A DNA stretch of 64,000 bases, from contig NZ_BHWB01000001.1 of NCBI RefSeq assembly GCF_003865075.1, forward strand, positions 1 to 64,000. The letters run 5' to 3'. How positions within the stretch are numbered: position 1 is the first letter of the stretch; every line of letters begins with the position of its first letter. The notes under the pieces are model-generated. The model had not been told where the DNA came from and did not search any database. It worked only from the letters and a program-made list of their open reading frames with translations. Source of the stretch: Bacteroides faecalis (GTDB lineage: Bacteria > Bacteroidota > Bacteroidia > Bacteroidales > Bacteroidaceae). The position numbers and the translations under genes are program-made. This document shows, in pieces, positions 10,929-23,809 of the stretch.

Positions 10929-12386
10929 ATGGCAACAACAGAATTTATCGCCGCGATTGAACTCGGTTCATCGAAGATAACCGGTGTGGCCGGAAAAAAG
11001 AACAGTGACGGAAGCATGCAGATTTTGGCATATGCTCAAGAAGACTCTTCAACGTTTATCCGTAAGGGAGTCATCTTTAACCTTGACAAAACCGCACAAA
11101 GCCTGACTTCTATCATAAACAGACTGGAAGGTGAATTGAATAACTCAATCGCCAAAGTATATGTAGGCATTGGTGGACAATCGCTCCGCACAGTCCGTAA
11201 TGTAGTGAGTCGCGACCTGGAAGAGGAAGCCATCATATCGGAAGAACTTGTAAACGCTATCGGTGACGAGAATATCGCTATTCCGGTGGTTGATATGGAT
11301 ATATTGGACGTAGCGCCACAAGAATATAAAGTAGGTAATAACTTACAAGCCAATCCGATTGGCTTAGTAGGAACCCATATTGAGGGTCGTTTCCTTAATA
11401 TAGTAGCCCGTTCTTCTGTACGCAAAAACCTGGAACATTGTTTCCAACAAGCAAAAATCGAGATTGCCGATCAACTGATTGCACCATTGGTTACAGCGAA
11501 TGCCGTATTGACAGAAAGCGAGCGCCGTTCGGGATGTGCATTGATCGACTTCGGAGCTGATACAACTACCATCTCAATTTATAAAAATAATATTCTTCGT
11601 TTCCTGACTGTTCTTCCATTGGGAGGAAACAGCATCACACGCGATATCTGCACCCTGCAAATGGAGGAAGAAGAAGCAGAACGTCTGAAGAAAGCATACG
11701 GAGATGCGTTATACGAAGAAGACGAAAACGAAGAACCCGCTACCTGCAAACTGGATGACGAAAGCCGCACGATTGAGCTGGGTAAACTTAATAACATTAT
11801 CGAAGCACGTGCCGAGGAAATCATAGCCAATGTATGGAATCAAATCCAGCTTTCGAGCTATGAAGATAAGTTGCTGGCTGGCATTATCATGACCGGTGGA
11901 GCAGCTAACCTGAAGAATCTGGATGAAATGTTACGCAGACGCAGCAAAATAGAAAAAATACGATTAGCTAAATTGCCTCGTAATACAGTTCATGCTTCTA
12001 ACAATATGCTAAAAAAAGACAGTTCTCTGAATACAGTCTTCGGCCTTCTCTTTGAAGGTAATCAGAACTGTTGTTTAACGGAGACTACTTATAAAGCTCC
12101 AGTTGTTACTCCTAAAGCAGAACCGGAAATTCACCAGACAGTGGATATGTTCGAAGACGACAAAGAACTGCAAGAGCAAGCCCGATTAGCAAGAATCAAG
12201 AAAGACGAAGAAGAAAGAGAAGCCAAACAAGCTGCTAAAGAGGCTGCTAAAGAAAAGGAGAGACTTCGCAAACTGAAGGAGAAAGAAGAAAAGGAAAAAC
12301 GGAAACGGGAAGCCGGTCCAAGTTGGATCCAGCGAAAGATTGATTCGCTGACAAAGGAAATCTTCTCTGATGATGATATGAAATAA
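10929..12386 (+). CDS. ftsA: Cell division protein FtsA
   Basis: Actin-like ATPase that tethers FtsZ to the inner membrane. The phosphate-1 loop (AIELGSSKITG) and later actin-fold motifs (LIDFGADTTT, IIMTGGAANLKN) are visible. The protein has 485 residues, longer than in E. coli, because of a highly charged Lys/Glu/Ala-rich linker (about residues 410-465) before a terminal WIQRKIDSLTKEIF segment. That last segment has the spacing of an amphipathic membrane-targeting helix, so the linker probably acts as a flexible spacer; this is an inference. ftsZ begins 18 bases downstream. Confidence 0.96.
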   Translation: MATTEFIAAIELGSSKITGVAGKKNSDGSMQILAYAQEDSSTFIRKGVIFNLDKTAQSLTSIINRLEGELNNSIAKVYVGIGGQSLRTVRNVVSRDLEEEAIISEELVNAIGDENIAIPVVDMDILDVAPQEYKVGNNLQANPIGLVGTHIEGRFLNIVARSSVRKNLEHCFQQAKIEIADQLIAPLVTANAVLTESERRSGCALIDFGADTTTISIYKNNILRFLTVLPLGGNSITRDICTLQMEEEEAERLKKAYGDALYEEDENEEPATCKLDDESRTIELGKLNNIIEARAEEIIANVWNQIQLSSYEDKLLAGIIMTGGAANLKNLDEMLRRRSKIEKIRLAKLPRNTVHASNNMLKKDSSLNTVFGLLFEGNQNCCLTETTYKAPVVTPKAEPEIHQTVDMFEDDKELQEQARLARIKKDEEEREAKQAAKEAAKEKERLRKLKEKEEKEKRKREAGPSWIQRKIDSLTKEIFSDDDMK

Positions 12387-12404
12387 TTCAAAATTCAATA
12401 AGAT

Positions 12405-13715
12405 ATGGACGAGATAGTACAATTTGATTTCCCGACCGACTCGCCGAAAATCATAAAAGTAATCGGTGTAGGTGGCGGTGGCGGTAACGCTGTAAACCAT
12501 ATGTACCGGGAAGGTATACATGACGTAACGTTCGTTCTTTGCAATACGGACAACCAAGCTTTGGCGGAATCACCTGTTCCGGTAAAACTGCAATTGGGCC
12601 GTAGCATTACACAAGGACTTGGTGCCGGCAACCGTCCCGAACGGGCACGAGATGCCGCTGAAGAAAGTATTGATGATATAAAAACTCTGTTGAATGATGG
12701 TACCAAAATGGTATTTATCACAGCCGGAATGGGAGGAGGTACCGGAACCGGTGCAGCTCCGGTTATTGCCCGTATCGCCAAAGAAATGGATATTCTGACG
12801 GTAGGTATTGTTACTATTCCATTCATCTTCGAAGGAGAAAAGAAGATTATTCAGGCGTTGGATGGTGTAGAACGTATCGCTCAGCATGTAGATGCATTGC
12901 TGGTCATCAATAACGAACGTCTACGTGAAATATATGCGGACCTTACCTTTATGAATGCATTTGGTAAGGCTGATGATACTTTGTCTATTGCTGCTAAGAG
13001 TATTGCCGAAATTATCACCATGCGCGGTACAGTCAATTTGGACTTTGCTGACGTAAAAACAATCCTGAAAGATGGTGGAGTTGCTATCATGAGTACAGGA
13101 TTCGGAGAAGGAGAAAATCGCGTAACGAAAGCTATTGATGATGCACTGCACTCTCCATTGTTGAACAACAATGATATCTTCAATGCTAAAAAGGTAATGC
13201 TGAATGTGTCTTTCTGCTCAACATCCGAGTTGATGATGGAGGAAATGAACGAAGTGCATGAATTCATGAGTAAATTCCGCGAAGGAGTGGAAGTGATCTG
13301 GGGTGTCGCCATGGACAACTCACTGGAAGGCAAGGTAAAGATCACCGTATTGGCAACGGGATTCGGCGTAGAAGATGTGCCGGGTATGGATAGTCTGCAC
13401 GAAGCTCGAAGCCAGGAAGAAGAAGAACGTCAATTAATGCTGGAGGAAGAAAAAGAAAAGAACAAAGAACGTATCCGCAAAGCATATGGAGAAAGTGCCA
13501 ATGGTATTGGTAGCAAGAGTCTCCGTAAACGCCGTCATATCTATCTCTTTAACATCGAAGATTTAGATAATGATGACATCATTGCTATGGTGGAAGACTC
13601 TCCTACTTACCAACGGGATAAGACAACTCTTACCAAAATTAAAACAAAAGCCGCTCTCGAAGAGGAAGTAGCAACAGAAGAGGCTACTGATAGTGACGGA
13701 GTTATTACTTTCTAG
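12405..13715 (+). CDS. ftsZ: Cell division GTPase FtsZ
   Basis: Tubulin-like GTPase that forms the division ring. The tubulin signature GGGTGTG is at residues 110-116, and the N-terminal nucleotide loop IGVGGGGGNAVNHM is present. The T7 catalytic loop is seen as NLDFADVKTI. The globular domain ends near residue 325; a charged coiled-coil-like stretch (EEEERQLMLEEEKEK) and a linker follow. The C-terminal peptide differs from the proteobacterial type: it includes RRHIYLFNIEDLDNDDIIA followed by further residues. Full length is 436 residues. Confidence 0.98.
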   Translation: MDEIVQFDFPTDSPKIIKVIGVGGGGGNAVNHMYREGIHDVTFVLCNTDNQALAESPVPVKLQLGRSITQGLGAGNRPERARDAAEESIDDIKTLLNDGTKMVFITAGMGGGTGTGAAPVIARIAKEMDILTVGIVTIPFIFEGEKKIIQALDGVERIAQHVDALLVINNERLREIYADLTFMNAFGKADDTLSIAAKSIAEIITMRGTVNLDFADVKTILKDGGVAIMSTGFGEGENRVTKAIDDALHSPLLNNNDIFNAKKVMLNVSFCSTSELMMEEMNEVHEFMSKFREGVEVIWGVAMDNSLEGKVKITVLATGFGVEDVPGMDSLHEARSQEEEERQLMLEEEKEKNKERIRKAYGESANGIGSKSLRKRRHIYLFNIEDLDNDDIIAMVEDSPTYQRDKTTLTKIKTKAALEEEVATEEATDSDGVITF

Positions 13716-13736
13716 TAATTTAGATTATATAAAGAT

Positions 13737-14186
13737 ATGGATTTATTTGAAAAAGTCAGCGAAGACATAAAAAACGCAATGAGGGCGAAAGATAAAGTAG
13801 CCTTAGAAACTCTGAGAAACATAAAGAAGTACTTCTTAGAAGCAAAAACAGCTCCGGGAGCCAATGATACTTTGACAGATGACGCAGCTTTGAAGATTAT
13901 CCAGAAACTGGTAAAACAGGGAAAAGATGCTGCTGAGATCTACATTGGACAAGGACGCCAAGATTTAGCTGATGTAGAATTGGCACAAGTAGCAGTTATG
14001 GAAACTTATTTACCTAAACAAATGTCTACCGAAGAACTGGAAGCTGCATTGAAAGAAATCATTGCAGAAGTAGGTGCTACTAATGGAAAGGATATGGGTA
14101 AAGTCATGGGCGTTGCCTCCAAGAGACTTGCAGGACTCGCTGAAGGTCGTGCCATCTCTGCAAAGGTAAAAGAACTGCTGGGATAA
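13737..14186 (+). CDS. GatB/YqeY domain-containing protein
   Basis: Small cytoplasmic protein (149 residues) of the YqeY family, related to the tail domain of the GatB amidotransferase subunit. Family members are thought to bind tRNA or assist tRNA amidation, but a defined function is lacking. The whole length matches the family: an N-terminal helical half (DIKNAMRAKDKVALETLRNI) and a C-terminal half ending in GKVMGVASKRLAGLAEGR. It is 21 bases after ftsZ and just before a strong terminator, so it is probably the last gene of the division cluster transcript. Confidence 0.9.
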   Translation: MDLFEKVSEDIKNAMRAKDKVALETLRNIKKYFLEAKTAPGANDTLTDDAALKIIQKLVKQGKDAAEIYIGQGRQDLADVELAQVAVMETYLPKQMSTEELEAALKEIIAEVGATNGKDMGKVMGVASKRLAGLAEGRAISAKVKELLG

Positions 14187-14221
14187 AGTTTCTCCAAACG
14201 CATTTCTCCATTCAAAATATG

Positions 14222-14253
14222 GGGCTGTCCGCATTTTTCGGATAGCCCTTTTT
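14222..14253 (+). terminator. Rho-independent terminator after the division cluster
   Basis: Perfectly spaced arms GGGCTGTCCG (14222-14231) and CGGATAGCCC (14239-14248, one G-U pair) form a 10-bp stem with a short T-rich loop, followed by five T. It closes the plus-strand transcript that includes ftsZ and the YqeY-like gene. Confidence 0.9.
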
Positions 14254-14309
14254 GATTTCTGCAAAATTCTGTTCCGGCTATCCGGGAATAAATACCTCTT
14301 CACGTCTAA

Positions 14310-15038
14310 TTAATCAAAAAGTTCCTTCAATACTTCCAAAGATTTCAATGCCGGAAAATCCGATAGATGTAAGCGATAATAATCATTTATGATTGTCAGG
14401 CAACGGATACGCTCTGTACGGTTCATACCAAAAAGATGCATCGTATCATAGTTCATACGCATCAGCTGACGGAGCCGTCCTGCTTCTTCCGGATTAATAT
14501 AAAAAGAATGTAACTGAGGACGCGTAGAAATAAAACAAGCATTCAACAAATCGAAATAATCGCCCATATGATAATCTTCGAGATTTGGGTAAAGCCCCAG
14601 AAAACGGGAAAGACGCATCAAAAATACTAAATGGAAATTGGCAAAGCCATCTCTACACTCATCCAACCATATAACCGAATGTTCCAAATAGGCAAACAAC
14701 GGGCGGTTCTCTGCTTCTTCCCGTACTGCACGATAAAGAAATTCAGCCAAAAAAAGAGCCATCGAGGATTTATACGGATCATATGGAATAGAGGAAAAAG
14801 GATAGAAAGATTTTGCTTCTTTAATACGATAAAGTGTGGCATTCGGACGATAATCAGCCTCAAACTCAATAAAAGCCAGTGGCTGGAATAATACAGACTT
14901 GACCGCTGCTTTACGCGAACGTGGCACTGCCACTAAAAAGGAAGCTCTTCCAGATAACTCAGTATATATATCTACAATAATAGAAGTATCATTGTATTTA
15001 AGCGTGTGTAGAACTATTCCTCTTGTTTTTTGCAGCAT
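14310..15038 (-). CDS. recO: DNA repair protein RecO
   Basis: Recombination mediator that helps load RecA at single-strand gaps with RecR and RecF. The N-terminal OB-fold begins typically ([20 protein letters not shown]), followed by a helical domain; the length of 242 residues is normal. Bacteroidota RecO usually lacks the four-cysteine zinc knuckle, and none is seen here. It is transcribed towards the division cluster. A TAnnTTTG-type element in the correct orientation (15070-15077, reverse complement of CAAAGTTA) lies about 32 bases before the ATG. Confidence 0.92.
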   Translation of the reverse strand: MLQKTRGIVLHTLKYNDTSIIVDIYTELSGRASFLVAVPRSRKAAVKSVLFQPLAFIEFEADYRPNATLYRIKEAKSFYPFSSIPYDPYKSSMALFLAEFLYRAVREEAENRPLFAYLEHSVIWLDECRDGFANFHLVFLMRLSRFLGLYPNLEDYHMGDYFDLLNACFISTRPQLHSFYINPEEAGRLRQLMRMNYDTMHLFGMNRTERIRCLTIINDYYRLHLSDFPALKSLEVLKELFD

Positions 15039-15244
15039 AAGCTCATTGTTATAAATAAAACCATGTGAGCAAAGTTAATATTAAAATTTTGGTTGCCCTT
15101 ATTCTCTAATAAAATTTGTCCGGTTTATGTAGGATTAGATAATATTCAATAAATAATCTCATATTTTTATGTAACTTGCCAAAGTTAATCAATGAAACAA
15201 GAGAAATATTATCATTTCATCTTTATTTATATTAAAAGAACAAT

Positions 15245-18200
15245 CTGAAAAGCGAAAAAGTCATTACCATCTTTATAAGTAGCACTTTCAACGATATGCA
15301 AGCGGAACGTGATTATATACGAAAATTTGTTTTGCCCAGATTAGAACATGAATTAGCTCGCACTAACATCATCCTTCAAATAACCGATTTACGCTGGGGA
15401 GTAGATACCCGAAGCGTTGAAGAGAACCAACGCGAAGCAACCGTTCTCCACGTCTGCTTAAATGCTATACGAAATACACGTCCATTTTTCATCAGATTAA
15501 TATAGGCGACAGATATGGTTGGATTCCAGACAACAGTCGTTGGACATCTATTCTAAACACACTAAAGCCAGAAGAGAAGTCTCTCCTTGGAGAAACGAGT
15601 GGAAAAAGTGTAACCGAAATGGAAATTGTATTCGGAGCCATTGGCAATTCACAAGTATTACCACACAGTTTATTCTTTTTCCGTTCCGAAAATTCCTACA
15701 AAAATATTCCCAAAAATAAGTTAGCACTTCTACGAGATGAATGCTCTTCTTCCCCACAACAAAAGATTAAGGCAACAAAACTTAAAACGCTTAAACAAAG
15801 AATCAAAGATACTTGTATAGCTAATAATTATGAAAACAATTTGTTTGAGGTATACAGTAAATTGGGATGTAGAGAAGGAAACATTCTCCCAACTTGAGAA
15901 TTCGGTGATAGACTTTATAATGCATTACTAAGAGAAATAAAAGAAGAAATAGATGATGCTGATTATCAAATGACTTTTTCCCCACTTTGGCAAGAAGAAA
16001 ATACACTGGAATCGTTTATCATTGATAAAACAAAATATTTCAAAGGACGACAAAAACTGATTGAAAAATTAGAAAAATTCTTATTACATAAAGCTTCGGC
16101 ATCGGACATTTTGAATGAAACAAAAGGATACATTCTGACAGGATTTTCCGGTTGTGGAAAAAGTGCAGTGTTTAGTATGCTATGCCGTCATCTAGAAGCA
16201 TTAAAGGAAGAAAAAAACTAGTTATTTTATCACACTCAGCAGGCATCACTCCCTCTTCTATTTCAATAGAGGAAACGCTTGAAAGATGGTGCAATAACAT
16301 ACAATCGGTTTTAGGCATGCCCCATAAAAAGGGAAACTCTCAGTATTTTACTCAGCTAATTGTACGTCTTCAAATGAAAGGTTACCAACCTATAATATTG
16401 ATTGATTCATTAGATAGTTTTCTACCATCACACATTTTAAACAGATTCCATCTTCTTCCGGATAATATTCCTTGTTTTTGTACATCACTTCCGGAAGTAA
16501 TTCCTCCAGTCTTAGTACAAAAGATGAAATTCAAAGTAATGAATATAGATTCTCCAACAGAACAAGAGGCACGAATGGTCATCACAGAAGTTATGAAGAA
16601 GAACAATAAACAATTCCCCGAACTGTTAGTAGAAGAATTATTAGCTTTAAAAGACGAGAAAGAAATTCCTTCGTATTCCTCTCCTTTATGGTTACAAATG
16701 TGTCTATCCATTCTGTTAGAGCTTGGTGAAGAAGATTTTAAAGCGATACATCGGGAACAGTTGGAACAGGAAGATGAAAAGATTGAAGCTTTCTTGCTAA
16801 AAACAATAAAAGGGTTCCCAACAGATGTCAATGGATTATTCCAGCAATTACTGCAATTAACTTATCATTACTTCAATAAAGATCTATCTCAGGAGATACT
16901 AAGTCTTATCCGCTTTATCACGATTTGGCATCAACGAGAAAGATATGGAATGTTTGCTGGGCACTCGTTGGAATGCTCTGGAATTTGCAAACCTTCAATG
17001 CTGGATGAGACACTTTATCAATAATAACTTTTACAAGAGCTGGAACTTCTCACATAATAAGTTACGGGAAAGCATGTTGCAATCCGACCCTGAATATATT
17101 CGCAACATACAGCAAAAGCTATTTGATTATTTATTAGAAAAAACAGAAGAAAATAAAGATTCACTTAAAGAATTGATTTATCAGTGTATAATGAATAAAG
17201 AATTCGAACAATTCTATTATTTCATTTATCAAAGATACGAATATGATTACATTGAAGATATAATAAATAATTGGTTATTAGTAGAGTACCCTGAGGACAC
17301 ATTTGCCTTTATAGAACAATTCATAACTCATTATACAAAAGAAGAAGCCAACGAATGGTTGGCTTATATCATAAAAAATTTGATTTACGATGGTAGAAGA
17401 AATTCAGAAAGCAGACAATACACCCAAGCCCGCCAACTTATTGATATGGGATTAAGTTTATATCCTAAAGAAAAATTAATTGAAGGAAATGATAGCATAT
17501 TGAGGAATTATTTCGTTTTATGCGAAATGGATTCAGAATATTATGCCAGTATCAATCAATCACTTGAATGCAAAAGAATTCTTGAAGAAGCATCTGGTAT
17601 TTTTTCCATCAATAGAATAAAATACCAAGCGACCTTTCTCAATGCGAATTTTGAATGTACCTATTTCTATTGTTGGAATAATTATATTCATATTCTTTAT
17701 ATGCAACAAAACAAAGAAGATTATAACAACATGTTCAATCAATTCTTCCAAGAATTATTATGGTTTTATGACCATCAGGAAATCAATCAATACACACCTA
17801 TTTCTATAAGATTCAATTTATTTAATCAATACATACGCCCGTTTGTCCGATATGAACTAATGACTAATAAACAGAAAATTGACTATTCTCAAAAGTTCCA
17901 AGAAAAAATAATGCTTTGGAAAGACTATCTAACAAAAGAATTACGAAAAACAGATGATTTTGCAAAATGTATATTGAAAACATTAAAACACTATGTAGCA
18001 TTCTTTGAAGAAAAACAATACAATCCGACCCCTCTCATCAATTTCATTATAGATAATAGTTATAGAATGGGAAATATTAGTTTTCTCGATATTCTCAAGA
18101 GTTCATCCACCCAAATGAATATACCAGAAACAAGGAATCAGATTGAAAACCTAATAATACAAGAAAAGTATGAAGCCAAATTCACTATTGAAGAATATAA

Positions 18201-19342
18201 AGGAGAAGATGAAGATTTTAATATAGATGATATAGAAATTAATGATGCCAACGAAATAGAAAGTGATAAGGAATCTTTCAAAGAGGAAGAGATCTCCGAT
18301 GTATCTAAAGAAATTTGTAAAACGGAAAAATATTAGGAAGAATGTATCGCATCATTTGATTGGGATGATACCGAACTCTTTATCGATCCAGAAATATTAC
18401 ATAATTTCTATAAACACTTTATATACCTTGCATCCCTATATTTCTATGACAAAAAAGATCAAAAGGGATTGGCTACCTTAAACTTATTATCATCATTACT
18501 CATCAAGAAGTCACTTTATATAGCTGATAACTATGTAGTGAACAAGGATAAAATGAAAGATTCAATAGATTTAAGTAGCCAATATGAAAAGTTGGGTTAC
18601 CATCAAGAATGTAGAAACTTACTCGAAATCATATGCCAAAAGATCTATCCGAGTTTTCTACATCATATAGATCATGAACAAGTAAAGATTCCCTTTATTC
18701 GCCTAATACATTGGTATGAAAATCATCAACTCGTCAAAGAAAGCTTTGATCTCCAGAAAAAGTTATTTGAACTAACATATAGGCATTTTAAAGAGTATGC
18801 ATATTATTCTCACAATCAAGCCAATAATGATTTATATTATGCTTCACAAGTCTATAAATATCTTCTCGATGATTATGAATGTGCAAAAGAAACAGAGAAG
18901 GCAAAAATTCTAAAAATAAAATGGGCTGAGCTAATCCAAATCAGCCAAATTAAATCTATCAAAGATAAAAAGCTGACACGTTATCAACACATTCGGCCTA
19001 TGCACGAGAATATGAGAGCAGTAGCTATTAAAACTACCCAAAATAGAATTTGGAATAATTCGAGATGGAATTTTATTAATAAGAACAACAAAAGATTCTT
19101 AACCAAGAGTTGTACAATGATGTAGGCAATTTCCATGAAGGACTAGCCTGGATTTGCTCCGGTGATTCTAATGCATATTATGGATTCAAAGGACTTCAAT
19201 TTGGTTTTATAGACCAAACAGGGAAGATTATTATTCCAATGACTTATGATGACGCTACCTCATTTTATAACGGAAAAGCATTAGTCTATCAAAAAAAATG
19301 TTCTATATAAATAAAGAAGGACAATGGATAGAAGACTTCTAA
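15245..19342 (+). pseudogene. Decayed DUF4062 / STAND-type NTPase with C-terminal WG repeat
   Basis: One long gene of about 1,360 codons can be reassembled from fragments in all three plus frames. The order is an N-terminal DUF4062-like domain (TIFISSTFNDMQAERDYI, DLRWGV, then GDRYGW after a shift near 15,500), a P-loop GFSGCGKS (16141-16164), the phrase LSHSAGI after a shift near 16,215, a Walker B-like IILIDSLDS (about 16392-16418), a long Tyr/Asn/Glu-rich helical region, and a final WG repeat (GFIDQTGKIIIP). A last shift in an A-run near 19,295 leads to FYINKEGQWIEDF and a stop. In-frame stops lie at 15895 (TGA) and 18334 (TAG). At least five frameshifts plus two nonsense codons make it non-functional, and no convincing start codon remains. 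Related intact proteins are signal-sensing STAND ATPases; some act in phage defence or programmed death, but the role of this one is unknown. Confidence 0.85.
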
Positions 19343-19515
19343 CTTAGACAAGTTATAATATAATAAGGTAGGAGTACAATCTATTATTATATATTTTTCG
19401 AATGAGAGAAATATATAATATAAGAGTAAAAACTGATATTACCCTGATTTTCAATAGACATAGCTATACAACAAACAAAATAGCAACATAATATCAAAAA
19501 AAAATCTATTAATTA

Positions 19516-19546
19516 TTTGTCAGTTTCAAAAAAGTTCATACCTTTG
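19516..19546 (+). promoter_or_regulatory. Bacteroidota-type promoter for tRNA-Glu and rpsT
   Basis: TTTG at 19516-19519 and TACCTTTG at 19539-19546 are separated by exactly 19 bases, matching the known Bacteroides consensus TTTG-N19-TAnnTTTG. Transcription would begin near 19,553, about 60 bases before the tRNA. Confidence 0.85.
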
Positions 19547-19610
19547 CATCCGCAATCGAGAAACAACCTCTGCTTCGAGAAAGCAAACTGCAGAAATGCA
19601 ACAATAGGAT

Positions 19611-19682
19611 GGCCCGTTCGTCTATCGGTTAGGACGCAAGATTTTCATTCTTGAAAGGGGGGTTCGACTCCCCCACGGGCTA
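19611..19682 (+). tRNA. tRNA-Glu (anticodon TTC)
   Basis: A cloverleaf folds fully. The acceptor arm GGCCCGT pairs with ACGGGCT (one G-U), the anticodon stem is CAAGA/TCTTG with loop TTTTCAT (anticodon TTC at 19644-19646), and the T arm is GGGGG-TTCGACT-CCCCC. A is the discriminator base. CCA is not encoded. rpsT lies 41 bases downstream and probably shares the transcript. Confidence 0.96.
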
Positions 19683-19723
19683 CAAGTTAAAAGAATAAAG
19701 AACTAAAAAATAGATTAGTCGAG

Positions 19724-19978
19724 ATGGCAAATCACAAATCATCGCTGAAAAGAATCAGACAAGAAGAGACTAGAAGACTTCACAACAGATATTATGGTAA
19801 AACCATGAGAAACGCTGTTAGAAAACTTCGTGCAACTACAGATAAAGCAGAAGCAGTTGCAATGTATCCAGGCATTACAAAGATGTTGGATAAATTAGCC
19901 AAGACAAATGTTATTCACAAAAACAAGGCTAATAATCTGAAATCTAAGCTGGCTCTTTATATCAATAAGCTCGCTTAA
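19724..19978 (+). CDS. rpsT: 30S ribosomal protein S20
   Basis: Small basic primary-binding protein of the 30S subunit that binds 16S rRNA. The 84-residue length, the start [13 protein letters not shown] and the Lys/Arg-rich three-helix pattern are those of S20. It is downstream of tRNA-Glu and followed by its own terminator, so the unit tRNA-Glu-rpsT appears self-contained. Confidence 0.97.
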   Translation: MANHKSSLKRIRQEETRRLHNRYYGKTMRNAVRKLRATTDKAEAVAMYPGITKMLDKLAKTNVIHKNKANNLKSKLALYINKLA

Positions 19979-20011
19979 TAATAGAAATTAAATAATTCTA
20001 TAATAGCACTC

Positions 20012-20039
20012 AGGCTGAACTTTTAAGTTCGGCCTTTTG
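20012..20039 (+). terminator. Rho-independent terminator after rpsT
   Basis: Arms AGGCTGAACTT (20012-20022) and AAGTTCGGCCT (20025-20035) form an 11-bp stem with one G-U pair and a tight loop, running into TTTTG. Confidence 0.85.
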
Positions 20040-20117
20040 TATTTTAAGACATTCAAGATCAAGACTATCTCACAAAAAGAGAATCCACACATATTCTTTA
20101 TTTTTCACCTTTCATTC

Positions 20118-20148
20118 TTCGCCAAATCGACATTTTTCACTATATTTG
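20118..20148 (+). promoter_or_regulatory. Predicted gyrB promoter
   Basis: TATATTTG at 20141-20148 fits the TAnnTTTG element. TTCG at 20118-20121, one base off TTTG, sits at the right distance of 19 bases. The element ends 29 bases before the gyrB ATG. Confidence 0.65.
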
Positions 20149-20162
20149 CTCTGTTATTATAA

Positions 20163-22136
<1,974 letters not shown>

Positions 22137-22184
22137 TTCAGATAATACGTTTTTATAAACCAACCTCACATCTTACAACGAAGA

Positions 22185-22227
22185 AACGCCGGTAAATAAA
22201 GGAAAATCCTTTGTACTGGCGTTTTTC
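22185..22227 (+). terminator. Rho-independent terminator after gyrB
   Basis: Arms AACGCCGGTA (22185-22194) and TACTGGCGTT (22214-22223) pair with one G-U; a nested AAAGGA/TCCTTT helix lies inside, and a T-run follows. Confidence 0.85.
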
Positions 22228-22323
22228 TTTCATTTTTAGCCGACTTTTCCTTAATAACATCTAATGTTTAAAGATTTTTCCAATCCGATTCACTATATTA
22301 GACGCCAACAAACGATAACGCCA

Positions 22324-22518
22324 ATGAAAACGACCAATCCATTATTAAAAAAAATAAGACTCTTCCTAATCGTCTTGGCATCCTGTATCATAGCAACCTG
22401 CATTTTCCTCATTATTATTCATCCGAAAGTTTGGATAACACCGACATGTCTCATCATAGCTATGATATTTTTATTAGTAATTCAATATAAAATCAAGCAT
22501 AATCATTCACGCAAATGA
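22324..22518 (+). CDS. Small hypothetical membrane protein
   Basis: Not recognised. The predicted product is 64 residues with two hydrophobic segments (LFLIVLASCIIATCIFLIII and TPTCLIIAMIFLLVIQY) and a basic tail. The start at 22324 places a short basic lead before the first segment; an in-frame ATG at 22264 would add 20 residues. Its stop overlaps the ATG of the broken protease gene that follows (ATGA), suggesting the two were once translationally coupled. It may itself be a leftover of that accessory locus. Confidence 0.45.
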   Translation: MKTTNPLLKKIRLFLIVLASCIIATCIFLIIIHPKVWITPTCLIIAMIFLLVIQYKIKHNHSRK

Positions 22519-23809
22519 GAAAAGTATTATTTATTATAGTACTGCTATTAAATATAATAATACTTCTTCATGCCCAACAAGCTGATGAGAAAATAGGAAG
22601 CCGATCAAGCTAAAAGGCTCGAATTACAGCAAGAATATGGTATTTATAAAGACTCCTTGCCTCCCTTTATTCATGATTTTGCGAGCAATCTCCTTAACTA
22701 TTACTTTAATGAACCGGATGCACTTGAGGAATTGAGCAACATGATGAATAAACATGGACAAATGCTAGATTACAGTAGCCAATTGAGTTATGATCATTTC
22801 ATACATTCCTGCTATGCTCGAATGGGACAAAATAAGGCAGCGACAACCGTACTATCTGATATTATGAAACAATTGGAAGGCCATTTAGACGAAAACATGT
22901 AGTTGGAATATACTGATATGCTAAAATCATACCAAGTTTTGGCTAACGAAGGAGAGATCCTGCAAGTCCAACGCCCGAATAAAAATGTGATCATTCCTAT
23001 CACAGTCTATAGCGTAGGGAAATATGCACAAAAAGCGATTCACCTAAATGCCCCCAATTAATGTGGATACTGGAGCCGGACATAGTGTAGTTAGCCCTGA
23101 AATGGCGAAAGAATGTAACGTGCGAATCATTAGAGACAGTATAAGTGTTAGTGGACTAAAAATAGGTTACGGACAACTAGCAATAGCCGACACATTAGTA
23201 TTAGTGAAATAACAATTCACAAAGTACCCTTCCTAGTTAGTACTGAATATGAAAACAAATAATACAGCAGACTCCTTTATGATTAGTCTAAAAAGCCTTA
23301 TAGGAGCTAATTTGCTAGTCCGATTAGAAGAAATCAATATTAATCTTGATGCTCTACAAATAAAAACACCTCAAAAAACTACCCCCAACCCATTCGGACA
23401 TTCTAACTTAAGATTCAATAATGAACACTTATGGACAATAGAGGTAACGAATGGGAGCGAAAATTTATCGATGCATTTTAACTGTGGAGCTTACCGAAAG
23501 TTCTTTAATCGGAAAATATTTTAAAGAACATCAGAATCTAATAGAGCAAACAGGATACAGTAAGAATCGTAGGATTTGGAGGTATAATGAAAAAGGATAT
23601 ATAAGCTACCGAATTTCTGCATTTCTATTGATTCACTTAAAGTATGTATCCCCGAGATTTTGGTATATACAGATAATGATGTTCCCAACGCAGTAATGGA
23701 CGAAGACGACTGGTTCGGAATGGATTTATTCTATTCACACGAAAGTATCTTAATAAATATAAAAGACATGTATGTGAGAAGCACTCCCAAGAAACAAACT
23801 GATAGTTAA
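22515..23809 (+). pseudogene. Decayed retropepsin-like (two-lobed) aspartyl protease
   Basis: Fragments in all three frames rebuild a secreted protein of about 420 residues: a signal peptide (MRKVLFIIVLLLNIIILLHA), a helical region, then a catalytic-type motif VDTGAGHSVVSPEMA (Asp-Thr-Gly codons at 23066-23074) and the strand VPFLV typical of retropepsin-like domains. A second lobe follows (PFGHSNLRFNNEHLWTIEV, then HFNCGA at about 23480 where a second DTG would be expected, and the closing WFGMDLFYSHESILINIKDM). Breaks include a shift near 22,600, a TAG at 22900, shifts near 23,050, 23,205, 23,240, 23,490 and 23,660. The final reading frame ends at 23809, overlapping the stop of the convergent DUF3109 gene. 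The family is common in Bacteroides; its substrates are not known. Confidence 0.75.

Noticed and set aside
15245..19342. Several separate small intact genes instead of one broken gene
   Set aside because: The fragments lie in the order of one modular protein, break points fall in the middle of domains, and adjacent frames join with one-base shifts.
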